Assembly: GCA_017472115.1 (NCBI GenBank) | Contig: JAFUQW010000045.1 | Span: forward strand, 1-16,270 | Source: Bacteroidales bacterium | Lineage (GTDB): Bacteria > Bacteroidota > Bacteroidia > Bacteroidales > UBA932 | Length of the DNA: 16,270 bases | Direction of reading: 5' to 3' | Shown here: piece after piece, positions 1-9,168 of the stretch | Layout: each line of letters opens with the position of its first letter | Position numbering within the stretch: position 1 is the first letter of the stretch | Notes under the pieces: generated by a model | The model's input: only the letters and a program-made list of their open reading frames with translations | Database searches by the model: none | Told to the model about the DNA's origin: nothing | Translations under genes and position numbers: made by a program

Positions 1-19
1 ACCTTTTACGATTAAACTT

Positions 20-175
20 ATGAACAACAAGAAGAATTTCTTGAAAGAACTCCGAATCTCAATAGAGATTTGCGAGCCTGAAACTTTTGTCAAAGTCAAG
101 GCGCACAAGCGCCTTGTCAATGGCAAAGTTGTGAAAATCCGTTCCGCGTTTTCTTCTGTTTCAGATTTTCAATGA
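20..175 (+). CDS. Possible small basic protein, 51 aa (or 3' end of a longer gene)
   Basis: A plus-strand frame is open from base 2 and ends at TGA 173-175; the first ATG in it is at 20, giving 51 residues beginning MNNKKNFLKEL. The middle of the product is rich in Lys and Arg and contains the motif KAHKRLVNGKVVKIRS. It resembles the H-x-R-x-x-NGK-x-V-x-V/I-R motif I recall from short hypothetical proteins of Bacteroidota; this is recollection, not a search result. No Shine-Dalgarno sequence is visible, which is normal in this phylum. Because the frame is still open at the window edge, this may be the tail of a gene starting upstream. It converges on the minus-strand operon with the 189-216 hairpin between them. 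Function unknown. Confidence 0.4.
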   Translation: MNNKKNFLKELRISIEICEPETFVKVKAHKRLVNGKVVKIRSAFSSVSDFQ

Positions 176-188
176 ACTATACTTGGTC

Positions 189-216
189 CCCGGGGAGGCG
201 GTCAGGCCTCCCCGGG
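189..216. terminator. Strong GC-rich hairpin between convergent genes, terminator-like
   Basis: The arms CCCGGGGAGGC (189-199) and GCCTCCCCGGG (206-216) form a perfect 11-bp stem with a 6-base loop. It lies 12 bp past the stop codon of the last minus-strand operon gene and 13 bp past the plus-strand small ORF. No clean U-tract follows the stem on either strand: the plus strand continues AAAATATA and the minus strand GACCAAG. It is therefore not a textbook intrinsic terminator. Its position and stability suggest a two-way transcription end or an mRNA 3'-end stabiliser. Confidence 0.65.
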
Positions 217-228
217 AAAATATAGGGA

Positions 229-2664
229 TTACAGGAGAGTAATCTTTGTACACTTGACATTGTCACCATTCAGAACGAATGTACCGCCCCACCACTGCTG
301 AGTGAATGCCGCATCGAGCATCTCCTGAGTCAGTGTCACCTTGAGCTTGCCACCGTTGGCATCAAGGTCATACTCTGTGAACTTGCCACCTTCAGTATCA
401 TTACCTACCGAGCAATAGCTGCAATATGTAGGACCCCAGTGACCCTCTACGATCTCAAGTTTCCAAGCAGAATCAAGTGGTTCAATGTAGAAGTTGACAA
501 CCGATCCCGGCTGAGCACCAGCCTGCTGAAGCTCGAGACCTGCATCAGAAAGTGCATATGGCTGATTTGCCCAGTCGTCTGCGATCAGTTCACCTTCCCA
601 AAGATCAACCTCCTGAGAAATCTCAGATGTGAGAGTGAGCTTGGTAAGGGTATAGTTTGCACCGGTCATCACGAGACCGCCCTGATTAACAAGCATATCG
701 ATATCGGCAGCTGTAAGCTTGATAGCATAGTATGTTGATCCCGGAGTCATCGGTATATTTCCTTCTCCCGGAGCAGCCTCAAGACCGGATGGGAGTGATG
801 CCCAGCTTCCGTTACCGAAGCGAACCTGCCAGTAATCAGCCTCCGCAAGAGTGAAATATGCAGTCAGGACTGTACCAGGCTTGACTGTTGACCAGTCATA
901 TCCTCCCCAAGAGAGATCACTCATACCGGTCCAGTTAAGAGCTGCTTCGCCTTCCCAGATAGTCTTGATATCAAGTTCAAGACCTACCTCGATCTGAGTT
1001 GCAAGAGTCTCGGTATCACCGTCAAAGAGAAGGAAGCTGATCTTGTACATTCCGACCTTGTTCCAAGGCATGAGGAAGCGAACCTCTTCATTTGTACGTA
1101 CGCTGTACTGAGTCACTTTCTCTTCTCCGATGAAGATGTTCTCGACAAGGCTGAAGTTAGAACCCTTGAGAACAACCTCCTGTCCGATATGCTGCATTGC
1201 AGGCATCTCTGTAACGATCACCTTAGAGTGATACTTCACATTCACAGCATCAGCTGCCACGACCTTGAGACCGTTTGCAAGAGTAAGCTCAAGCTTACCC
1301 GGCACAGATGTAAGGGCTGTCTTGACGGTCAGAACATCATTTGCATACTCGAATTCCTCTTTTGCACCACCGAGAGTTGCTTCTGTAACGAGATCAAGGT
1401 CAGAACCTGTAATCTTGATGTTCTCGTCACCGGCATAAAGCTCAAGCGGAGTGACAGCAGTGACCACAGGCTTCACAAGCTCGATTGCGACAGTCTCCAC
1501 AGTCTTGCCGTTTGCAAGAGTGAGAACCACAGTGCCGTCCACTGCAGCTGCAGGAATGGCGAAAGTGATCTTGCTGTCAGCATAAGCGAACTCAAGAGCG
1601 GTTCCTGCAAGAGCGGCACCTGTCACAAGGTCAAGGTCCTTACCTGTCACGACAGCATTGAGACCTGCCTTGTAGCGTGTCTCGGCAGCGATAGCGACCT
1701 CGGTAGGAACCACTGTCGTATAGGCACCTGCCTTGAACTCCTTGCCAGCATATGAAGTGAGAACGACCTCACCTTCAACTACAGATGCAGGAAGAGCAAG
1801 CTTTACAGACTTATGATCCTCTGCAAGAGTGAACTCCACTTCAGTGTCAGTCACTGTAGGAGAACCGCCTTCCTCTGCTGCAGGAGTAGTAACTCTGAAA
1901 GCAGCCTTTGCAATCATGTCAAGGTATTCACCCTGAACGGTGATCTGCGCACCTGCCTTGAGCATGCCTCTGTCGGCTGCCTTCACTTTAGGGTCACCGA
2001 TGGTGAGGACATCCTTTGAAGGAACATTGTTAGGAATGAGACCGTCTGGATTGTTGTTCTCGTCAACATCTCCGATAGTTACAGGACCAGTAACGGCATT
2101 TGAAGGAACGATGAACTTGAGTTCACGACGGCTCTTTGCAGTGATCTGATCACCGGTCACATACACACCGTTGTTGAGAACGATCTGCTGTACGTTATAG
2201 AGATAGTCACCCTTTACGGTAACCTCATCACCAGGCATGGCTGAAGCAGGAGTGAAAGAATCCAGAACGATACCCTCAGTGAAAGAGAGTTCGGTCATGC
2301 TCTGATAAGTCTTGCCTGTGTTGTCGATGATGACGACAGGACCTGTCACGGAAGCATCCTCCGCTCCTTCCTTAGGAGTGACTACGCGGATTTCACTGAC
2401 TCTTCCTGCAGAAACCAGCTCGATTTCGGTGATAGGCTCTGCACCAGGAATCTGCACCTCGACGATCTTGTCGAGATTGCTACCCATGATTCGAAGTTCC
2501 GCTCCACGAACTACAGGGTTCGGAGCAAATGCACCAAATACCACTGCACTGTCCTCGAACTGGTCTGTCGAAAGTTCCTCAGGGGTACAAGCGGCAAGAC
2601 CAATGAGAGAGCAAAGGGCAAGAAGTGCTGAAAATCTGAATATATTTTTCATAATCTTTCCCAT
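229..2664 (-). CDS. Multi-TIG surface glycan-binding lipoprotein (SGBP), PUL operon end
   Basis: An 811-residue outer-membrane lipoprotein, probably surface-exposed, that should capture polysaccharide for the SusCD complex. The signal peptide ends in the lipobox LAAC, with lipidated Cys26. Six immunoglobulin-like IPT/TIG modules follow at about 40-127, 130-220, 221-318, 320-395, 398-476 and 478-560, several sharing the pattern G-x-(D/N)-L/F-x-L-V. Two related C-terminal modules (about 566-680 and 686-811) both begin with a WEGE motif and end with a G-x-N...TK-L/I-TL motif. They are rich in Trp, look like tandem copies of a carbohydrate-binding beta-sandwich, and the second also holds Cys748, Cys751 and Cys805. 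The start is 6 bp after the upstream stop codon. An internal ATG at 2652 would give a more usual MKNIFRF start, so the true start may be there. Ligand specificity is inferred from context only. Confidence 0.85.
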   Translation of the reverse strand: MGKIMKNIFRFSALLALCSLIGLAACTPEELSTDQFEDSAVVFGAFAPNPVVRGAELRIMGSNLDKIVEVQIPGAEPITEIELVSAGRVSEIRVVTPKEGAEDASVTGPVVIIDNTGKTYQSMTELSFTEGIVLDSFTPASAMPGDEVTVKGDYLYNVQQIVLNNGVYVTGDQITAKSRRELKFIVPSNAVTGPVTIGDVDENNNPDGLIPNNVPSKDVLTIGDPKVKAADRGMLKAGAQITVQGEYLDMIAKAAFRVTTPAAEEGGSPTVTDTEVEFTLAEDHKSVKLALPASVVEGEVVLTSYAGKEFKAGAYTTVVPTEVAIAAETRYKAGLNAVVTGKDLDLVTGAALAGTALEFAYADSKITFAIPAAAVDGTVVLTLANGKTVETVAIELVKPVVTAVTPLELYAGDENIKITGSDLDLVTEATLGGAKEEFEYANDVLTVKTALTSVPGKLELTLANGLKVVAADAVNVKYHSKVIVTEMPAMQHIGQEVVLKGSNFSLVENIFIGEEKVTQYSVRTNEEVRFLMPWNKVGMYKISFLLFDGDTETLATQIEVGLELDIKTIWEGEAALNWTGMSDLSWGGYDWSTVKPGTVLTAYFTLAEADYWQVRFGNGSWASLPSGLEAAPGEGNIPMTPGSTYYAIKLTAADIDMLVNQGGLVMTGANYTLTKLTLTSEISQEVDLWEGELIADDWANQPYALSDAGLELQQAGAQPGSVVNFYIEPLDSAWKLEIVEGHWGPTYCSYCSVGNDTEGGKFTEYDLDANGGKLKVTLTQEMLDAAFTQQWWGGTFVLNGDNVKCTKITLL

Positions 2665-2670
2665 TTAAAA

Positions 2671-3981
2671 TTATTTAGCAGGAACTGCACGGAGGTTATC
2701 GATTCTGAAGATCGGAGTACACTCTGCTCCATTCACACCGCCTGACCAAGGCCAGATCACGAATGTTGCAAAGTCCTCAGGCTTAGAAAGAGGCACCTTG
2801 CCTGCTGTACCGTCAGCATTGTATGTAAACTCTGAGAACGGAACTGTGACTGTGATCCACTTGTCGCCTGTGTCGAATGAGCCTGTTGTCTCCCAAGGAC
2901 GATAGAGTCCGCGGCATAGGTCGAGACCGCCGTCGGTAGCTGATGTATGAACGAATGTGTTGTTCTGCCAAGAATCGTTTGCTGCCCTGTCTGCGCTCGC
3001 GAAGATAAGCTGCATCGCACCGGCCATCCAAGGATTGCTTGACGGGATGTAAAGCTCGAACTTGAGGGCCATGTTCTGGAAATTGCTGAAGTCGATGATG
3101 TTGCACAGAGGCACACCTGCACCATCTGTAATACCCATAGGGTTACCGTCCCATCTACCGCACCAGAAGTCGATCTTGAAGTCCTCGTTCCATGCTCCGT
3201 CCGGAGACATCGCTGTAGCACTCTTAAGTTCCACATAGTTACCCATGATACCGCCTTCAGAGCTGTATGTACCGCTGAAGTTCCATCCCTGAGGAACTAC
3301 GCCATGAGTGCTGCTGGAATTGTTAGGACCGTCGAAGTCTGTGATCAGACCGCCGCAGAAGTCATAGTATGAGAATGGTGAACGAGCAAGACCTGACTCG
3401 GTAGAGAGCTTGATCTTACCAGGCTTTGCACCCTCCGGAATAGTGAAGGTGATCTCAGTCATGGATACGCTCTTGAATGTTTTAACCTCTGCACCATTAC
3501 CGTCCTCGAATGTGAGGGTCATAGGCTCCGCAAAGTAGTTACCATAGATCGTAACGTCTGTTCCAGGCTTCTGGAACTCGCATGACATTGCCTTGAGCTG
3601 AGGAGCCGGCATCATGACCTTGAAGTCAACGGTCACAGTGTCCTGCGCCTTAGTGATCATATAGACCTTGTCTGTCTTGACCTTAGGAAGGTTGCCCGGA
3701 ACAGCAGCGACGAGAGTGTTCTCTGTCATGAAGCTGGTGTTGAGGACTGCCTTCTGGTCATTGAAGAAGAGCTCATGTACGCTGCAGAGATTTTCTCCCA
3801 CGAAGCATACGACCTCTCCCATGAATGCCTGCTCGATGAGCACGTCACGGTCTGCATACCTCACATACTGTACGGTAGGCACTCCGTCTGCAAGCACGAA
3901 TGCATCAGGATAATCTTCGCATGATGCGAAACCCAACGCAGCTGCCGCGAAAAGCATTATGTTTCTGATATATTTTTTCAT
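2671..3981 (-). CDS. Surface glycan-binding lipoprotein with TIG domains (SGBP-B type)
   Basis: A 436-residue lipoprotein with lipobox FASC and lipidated Cys21, followed by acidic residues (EDYPD). Two TIG/Ig-like domains occupy about 33-120 and 125-207. A C-terminal domain of about 220 residues (213-432) is rich in Trp and Phe and ends in the motif FRIDNLRAV. This architecture matches the PUL surface glycan-binding proteins whose C-terminal domain is related to the SGBP-B ligand-binding domain known from xyloglucan loci. It lies 12 bp downstream of SusD and 6 bp upstream of the larger binding protein, so all are co-transcribed. By position it is a SusE-like accessory that binds the target glycan at the cell surface. 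The glycan cannot be read from the sequence; beta-mannan is the contextual guess. Confidence 0.85.
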   Translation of the reverse strand: MKKYIRNIMLFAAAALGFASCEDYPDAFVLADGVPTVQYVRYADRDVLIEQAFMGEVVCFVGENLCSVHELFFNDQKAVLNTSFMTENTLVAAVPGNLPKVKTDKVYMITKAQDTVTVDFKVMMPAPQLKAMSCEFQKPGTDVTIYGNYFAEPMTLTFEDGNGAEVKTFKSVSMTEITFTIPEGAKPGKIKLSTESGLARSPFSYYDFCGGLITDFDGPNNSSSTHGVVPQGWNFSGTYSSEGGIMGNYVELKSATAMSPDGAWNEDFKIDFWCGRWDGNPMGITDGAGVPLCNIIDFSNFQNMALKFELYIPSSNPWMAGAMQLIFASADRAANDSWQNNTFVHTSATDGGLDLCRGLYRPWETTGSFDTGDKWITVTVPFSEFTYNADGTAGKVPLSKPEDFATFVIWPWSGGVNGAECTPIFRIDNLRAVPAK

Positions 3982-3993
3982 TTCTGTCTTTCT

Positions 3994-5841
3994 TTAGAAG
4001 TTGTAAACATACTCTGTACGGACGTCTATTGACTGAGCCGCCTCGAGAAGATGCGGATTGAATACCACGTCCTCTGATGGAAGAGGAAGAGTGAAGATGT
4101 TCTCGTTGACATAGGTTGAACGTGCAGGATCGTCATCGTTATACCTTACCGGGTTGTCATTACCCTTATCATCGAAGTATCCTGTAGTTCTCCATTCTGC
4201 CTTAGAAGCATCAAATGCTGTGAGATCTTCCGGTTCATCCTCGAGAGAGCCGCCGCAGCCTGTGTACCAGTAGTTCTTGCAAGCAGTGTTGTAATTGTAA
4301 ACCGAATTCATCTTCTGCGACTTGAGGTCATTCATTGCAGCAGTCTTGTCGTAGTATGCAAGGCGTACATAGTCGTACCAGCGGTCACCCTCGCCTGCGA
4401 GCTCGAGACGACGCTCCTTCCATACATCCTCGAATTTGACAGATGCAAGAGCCTCGACACCGGCACGCTCACGCACTGCGTTAGTATATTGGAGAGCCTT
4501 CGCAGCATTGCCTGCAAGAAGGTTCGCCTCAGCGCAGATGAGATATACGTCAGCGAGACGGAGAAGAGGGGTAGGAAGCTGATATGACATACGTGCGGCA
4601 GAGAATCCGAGAGCTGCCTCGTGGTCTGCACCGTCTCCGAAGAGATGCTTCACGTTCTGCATTCCGCAAGGGCCTTCGAACTGTGCAGGAACACCGTATG
4701 CAGCATATTCTGCATCCCCGCTGTAAAGGAAGTAGAGATAATCGAATCCCTTGTTGCCGGTCTTTGTGCTCTTTGAAGTCCAGAAATAAGGATATACGTC
4801 GCCGGCCATCATAAGTGTTGCCTGACGTCTCTTATCCTTTACCTTCTGAATCTCTGCAGGACCGAGAACAGGGTCTGCACCGAATGCAAGAGCGAGGTCA
4901 TATGAAGGACCGCCCCAGCCGCCCCAAAGGTCACCGAACTCGCTGAAGCCTTCGAAACAGAGGTCAGACTGAAGTGTGTTCTGTGCCGTCCATCTTCCTG
5001 ATGTACTTTCCCACTGCCATGCGATGAGGTGCTCGCCTGTAGCATTGTGAACTGCAGGAGCAAGGCGGAAGATGTCAGAATACTCAGGAGTAAGAGAGCG
5101 GCCTGAATTGAGGATAACATCCTCTGCATACTGAGCAGCCTTTGCAAGGTCGTCATTATCCAATGAGCCTGAAAGACCTGCACGGGTGAGATACACCTTT
5201 GCAAGAAGTCCTTCTGCAGCATAGTAGTCGATACGGCCGTTCCAGCCTGAAGTCTGCTTTGGAAGAAGCTCCATAGCCTTCTCAAGAGTCATGATGATGT
5301 ATTCATAGACACTTGCTCTGTCTGCCTTGTAAAGGTCGTTGTAGGTACCTGAAGTGAGGATGGCGTTGTTGTCATGTACGATAGGAACTTCACCGAAAGT
5401 CCTTACCATAAAGAAATAAGACATTGCCTTCCAGGTGAGAGCCTCACCGATAGCCTTGTTCTTGGCGGCCTGTGAAGGGCCTTCGGAATTGAGGATATTG
5501 GTGATCACGGTGTTGGCCTGACCGTTTACATTCCAAAGAGAGTATGACATGTTCACGAGGTCAATATCTGTACCGTTGGTAGTGAATGTCAGATAAGGAG
5601 AAGATCCCCAGTACATGTTTCCTGACATGACTTCTCCGATCTTGATGAAGGCACGCTGGAAATCATACCAAGGAGAGTTGTAGAGGAAGTTGACTCCCTG
5701 CTCAACCTGCTCGTCGTTCTTGTAGAAGTTATCGACGTTGTAGTTGTCTTCGGTAGGACGGTTGAGGAAGTCCTGACAAGAAGCCATGCTCAAGGCAAGG
5801 ACACCCACCATCGCACCTTTGAATATATTGCTTAGTTTCAT
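3994..5841 (-). CDS. susD: SusD/RagB-family outer-membrane glycan-binding lipoprotein
   Basis: A 615-residue SusD-like lipoprotein that forms the lid of the SusC transporter and hands over oligosaccharides. The signal peptide ends SMASC, with lipidated Cys22, followed by the QDFLNRPTEDNY stretch typical of SusD N-termini. The central region is alpha-helical and TPR-like, with family motifs such as EALTWKAMSYFFMVRTFGEVP, and the C-terminal half has the conserved ADVYLICAEANLLAGN and W-KERRLELAGEGDRWYDYVR motifs. At 615 residues it is slightly longer than many SusD proteins. It starts 19 bp after susC and stops 12 bp before the next gene. The symbol denotes the family, not identity with the starch-system protein. 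Confidence 0.95.
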   Translation of the reverse strand: MKLSNIFKGAMVGVLALSMASCQDFLNRPTEDNYNVDNFYKNDEQVEQGVNFLYNSPWYDFQRAFIKIGEVMSGNMYWGSSPYLTFTTNGTDIDLVNMSYSLWNVNGQANTVITNILNSEGPSQAAKNKAIGEALTWKAMSYFFMVRTFGEVPIVHDNNAILTSGTYNDLYKADRASVYEYIIMTLEKAMELLPKQTSGWNGRIDYYAAEGLLAKVYLTRAGLSGSLDNDDLAKAAQYAEDVILNSGRSLTPEYSDIFRLAPAVHNATGEHLIAWQWESTSGRWTAQNTLQSDLCFEGFSEFGDLWGGWGGPSYDLALAFGADPVLGPAEIQKVKDKRRQATLMMAGDVYPYFWTSKSTKTGNKGFDYLYFLYSGDAEYAAYGVPAQFEGPCGMQNVKHLFGDGADHEAALGFSAARMSYQLPTPLLRLADVYLICAEANLLAGNAAKALQYTNAVRERAGVEALASVKFEDVWKERRLELAGEGDRWYDYVRLAYYDKTAAMNDLKSQKMNSVYNYNTACKNYWYTGCGGSLEDEPEDLTAFDASKAEWRTTGYFDDKGNDNPVRYNDDDPARSTYVNENIFTLPLPSEDVVFNPHLLEAAQSIDVRTEYVYNF

Positions 5842-5860
5842 ATTCTTCTTTCTTTAAGGA

Positions 5861-8800
5861 TTAGAATGTAAGGCTTACACCGAATGAATATGTCGTAGGA
5901 GATGGGTAACGGCCGTTATCCACACCGTAAGCATATCCCGAAGAATCCTGTGTTGAAGCACCGACTTCAGGGTCATATCCTGAATACTTTGTGAAAGTAT
6001 AGAGGTTCTGGATATTGCAGTAAATGCGGAGGTTGTCGAACTTGGCCTTCTGCATCCACTTCTTAGGGAAGGTATAACCGAGGGTAAGGTTCTTGATACG
6101 GAGGTATGAACCATCTTCGATATAACGGGTGCTGAGACGGTCATTGTCGTTAGGGTCGTTGAGGGTAGGACGAGGAGTCTTTGTACCTGAATTCGCAACT
6201 TTCACGTTGGTGATGTCATCATACCATGCACCGCTCTCATATACCTTGTCAGGATCGATAGGAACGAGCTGAGCCCTGTCCTTGATTGCTGTGGCATTCT
6301 GGTTCACCCATGCCGATCTCATTGAAGCAAGACCGCCTGAAGGACCGTTCATGAGGCTGTAGTTGAGAACCTTGTTGCCATATGAGCCGTTGATGAAGAT
6401 ATTGAGGTCGAATCCCTTGTAACGGAATGTGTTGTTCCAACCGAATGTAAACTTAGGAAGCGGGCTTCCGATGTCTGTACGGTCCTTGTCGTCGATGACG
6501 CCGTCACCTGAATCAGGAACTCCGTCACCGTCTGTGTCAACGGTAAGCTGGTCCTTGTACTTGAGGTCACCTACCCATACTGTGTTGGCGCGGTTATAGA
6601 CTCCGTTTGCAGGATGCTTTGCTGTCTTAGGAGAATTCTCGATGTCCTCAAGAGATTCATAGACACCCTCAACCTCGTAACCGTAGAAGTTGTAGAGAGG
6701 CTTGCCGATCTCTGAAACGCAGACAACGTCGCTCCACTGACCGTAACCGATGATGCTGGCAGCTGAAGTTCCGCTGAGTGCAACGAGGGTATTGCGGTTG
6801 AATGAAATCTGGAAGTTGCTGTCCCACTGGAACTCACCTACGAACGGATGTACGTCGAGAGTGATCTCGAGACCCTTGTTCTCGATGCTTCCGAAGTTAC
6901 CCTTAGGAGCCTCGAGTCTTGATGATCCGTTACCCTGGGTTCCCATGTATGAAGGGAGCTGCATAGACATGAGCATGTTCTCAGATACCTTCTGATAAAC
7001 ATCAACTGTAAGGTTGAGTCTGTCCTTGAAGAAACCGAGGTCGAGACCGAGGTTCCACTGAGTCTGAGACTCCCACTGAACAGCAGTGTTGGCGATGTTT
7101 GCAGGACGGTAACCTGCTCCGAGAGCAGAGTCCATAGGACTGATTGATGATCCCCATGCATATCCGCCGATATTAGAGTTACCTGTCTGACCCCATCCGA
7201 GACGGAGCTTACCGTTGGTGAACCACTCTACATCCTTGAGGAAGGCCTCGTTGTTGAAACGCCATGAAGCCGCAGCCGAATGGAAGCCTGCCCAGCGGTT
7301 CTCAGGACCGAAGTTAGAAGATCCGTCGTAACGGTATGTATAAGTCAGATAGTATCTGTTGTCATAATTATAGGTCTCACGGGTGAAGAATGAAGCCATT
7401 GCCGCACTTCCGAATCCTGAACCGATGGTTGGAGTACCTGCTCCGAGAGAAGGATTGTGAACCTCGTCTGAAGGAAGCTTGGTGTTGTAGATGCTCTGAT
7501 ACTCCCAGCGTGATTCCCACATTTCCTGTCCGACCATTGCAGAGACATTGTGCTTGCCCCATGTGTTGGCGTAGGTCAGGTAGTTCTTGAGCTGCCAGAA
7601 TGTGTTGGTATTGTTCTGCCATCTTGTCTCGTTGTTGCCGCGCTGCCAGTTGCCGAGATCGACCATAGGCTCATAAGTCTCTGACTTGCTGTGGCTGATG
7701 TCGAAACCGAGTTCGGTACGCCATGTGAGATTCTTTATAGGAGTGATGTCAGCGAAGATGTTTCCTGTGAGTTTCTGGCGCTTGAGGATGATGTCGTCGA
7801 GCATTGCCATCGCGATAGGGTTCACGCGGCTGCCGAGACCTTCTCTTGTCTCCGATGTGAAGTTGCCGTCAACGTCATAGATAGGAATGTCAGGAATGCT
7901 GTTGAGTGATGAGAACACGATACCTGCCTCACCATCAGCAAGCTTGAGGTCATCGACGGTATTAGAGTAAGTGGCGTTCACACCGAGCTTGAGCCACTTC
8001 TTGAGCTGTGCGTCAAGGTTTGTACGTACGCTGAAACGCTCGAAGTTGGAACCGATGATGGTACCTTCCTGATCCATGTAAGATCCTGAAACATAGTACT
8101 GTACCTTGTCTGTACCGCCTGATGCGGAGATCTGGTGCTGATGCTGGAGAGCAGTCTGGAAGATAGCGTCCTGCCAGTTTGTACCGACGCCGAGGATCGA
8201 AGGATCTGTGTAATATGCATTGGCATCATAAATCTCACCGATTGAAATGAGTTCGTTGTAGAACTCTGCATATTCACGGAGATTCATCATGTCAACGCGT
8301 ACATTCTGCTGCGACATTGCAAACATACCTTCGTATGTGAATTTCGCCTCGCCTGCCTTACCGCGTTTGGTGGTGATGAGAACGACACCGTTCGCACCCT
8401 GTGCACCGTAGATCGCTGTTGCAGAAGCATCCTTGAGGATCTCCATGCTCACGATGTCGGCAGGGTTGATGGTAGAAAGAGGGGAGATTGTAGAAACCGA
8501 ACCGTTTCCGAGTGCATCACCGAGACCGAAAGAAGCTCCGGAAGTACCGTTGCCCTGAACGATGACACCGTCGATCACGTAGAGAGGCTCTGCATTAGCA
8601 TTGATGGTAGCCTGTCCGCGGACGCGGATTGATGATGACGAACCAGGGGCTCCTGAAGTCTGCACGGCTGTAACACCGGCTGCACGACCCTGGAGTGTCT
8701 GGTCGAGTGATGAAACGATGGATCCCTTGATGGACTCCTCGTTCATCGAAACAGATGAACCTGAAAGGTCGCTTCTCTTCATGGTACCGTAACCTACGAC

Positions 8801-9109
8801 TACGACTTCATCGAGAAGCTGTCTGTCTTCCTGCAGAGTTGCGTTATAGACATTCTGACTGCCTACAAGAAGCTCTACATCCTTGTAACCGATGGAAGAA
8901 ATGACGATGGTAGCACCCTGAGGTACATTCAAAGTCCAATTTCCATCAAGATCTGTGACGGCACCGTTTTGGGTACCTTTCTCAATGACGCTCACTCCGG
9001 CAACAGGACCTATTTCGTCAACGACTGTACCGCTGACCTGTTTGGTCTGAGCCATGAGCGAGAAGCTCAGAAAGAGCATCGCCAAGCAAGTAAATAGTTT
9101 ACTTTTCAT
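5861..9109 (-). CDS. susC: SusC/RagA-family TonB-dependent outer-membrane transporter
   Basis: A 1082-residue TonB-dependent transporter that imports oligosaccharides across the outer membrane together with the SusD lid. A signal peptide (cleavage near LMA|Q21) is followed by a carboxypeptidase-regulatory-like domain (about 24-95), the TonB-box region LLDEVVVVGYG (98-108), a plug domain (about 112-228, with RVRGQATIN and PLYVIDGV) and the beta-barrel to the C-terminal SFGVSLTF. An aspartate-rich loop (DTDGDGVPDSGDGVIDD) in the barrel resembles the calcium-binding loops common in SusC proteins. No upstream signal-transfer domain is seen, so it is not an obvious sigma/anti-sigma-linked transporter. 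No convincing TAnnTTTG promoter lies in the roughly 60 bp ahead of it. It may be read from the upstream mannanase/esterase promoter through the repeat array, or from an unrecognised promoter. Confidence 0.96.
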   Translation of the reverse strand: MKSKLFTCLAMLFLSFSLMAQTKQVSGTVVDEIGPVAGVSVIEKGTQNGAVTDLDGNWTLNVPQGATIVISSIGYKDVELLVGSQNVYNATLQEDRQLLDEVVVVGYGTMKRSDLSGSSVSMNEESIKGSIVSSLDQTLQGRAAGVTAVQTSGAPGSSSSIRVRGQATINANAEPLYVIDGVIVQGNGTSGASFGLGDALGNGSVSTISPLSTINPADIVSMEILKDASATAIYGAQGANGVVLITTKRGKAGEAKFTYEGMFAMSQQNVRVDMMNLREYAEFYNELISIGEIYDANAYYTDPSILGVGTNWQDAIFQTALQHQHQISASGGTDKVQYYVSGSYMDQEGTIIGSNFERFSVRTNLDAQLKKWLKLGVNATYSNTVDDLKLADGEAGIVFSSLNSIPDIPIYDVDGNFTSETREGLGSRVNPIAMAMLDDIILKRQKLTGNIFADITPIKNLTWRTELGFDISHSKSETYEPMVDLGNWQRGNNETRWQNNTNTFWQLKNYLTYANTWGKHNVSAMVGQEMWESRWEYQSIYNTKLPSDEVHNPSLGAGTPTIGSGFGSAAMASFFTRETYNYDNRYYLTYTYRYDGSSNFGPENRWAGFHSAAASWRFNNEAFLKDVEWFTNGKLRLGWGQTGNSNIGGYAWGSSISPMDSALGAGYRPANIANTAVQWESQTQWNLGLDLGFFKDRLNLTVDVYQKVSENMLMSMQLPSYMGTQGNGSSRLEAPKGNFGSIENKGLEITLDVHPFVGEFQWDSNFQISFNRNTLVALSGTSAASIIGYGQWSDVVCVSEIGKPLYNFYGYEVEGVYESLEDIENSPKTAKHPANGVYNRANTVWVGDLKYKDQLTVDTDGDGVPDSGDGVIDDKDRTDIGSPLPKFTFGWNNTFRYKGFDLNIFINGSYGNKVLNYSLMNGPSGGLASMRSAWVNQNATAIKDRAQLVPIDPDKVYESGAWYDDITNVKVANSGTKTPRPTLNDPNDNDRLSTRYIEDGSYLRIKNLTLGYTFPKKWMQKAKFDNLRIYCNIQNLYTFTKYSGYDPEVGASTQDSSGYAYGVDNGRYPSPTTYSFGVSLTF

Positions 9110-9168
9110 GTTACAGAATTTAGTGTTAATAATAGTATAACTTGTTGTTATATTTTTTCGTTTTGAAG

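Noticed and set aside
1189..1755. Plus-strand open frame of 188 codons, rich in Cys and His
   Set aside because: It is antisense to repeated TIG modules of the binding protein. The Cys/His richness arises from reverse reading of repeated Ala/Gly/Val/Leu codons, not from a zinc-binding protein.
2652..2664. Choice of start codon for the 811-aa binding protein
   Set aside because: The start at 2652 (MKNIFRF) was not adopted as the main call because both starts give a valid lipoprotein signal peptide and no ribosome binding site decides between them.
6480..6560. Aspartate-rich DxDGDG loop in SusC considered as a dockerin or an inserted module
   Set aside because: Such loops are common within SusC barrels, and a dockerin would need two full repeats. 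It is part of the transporter.
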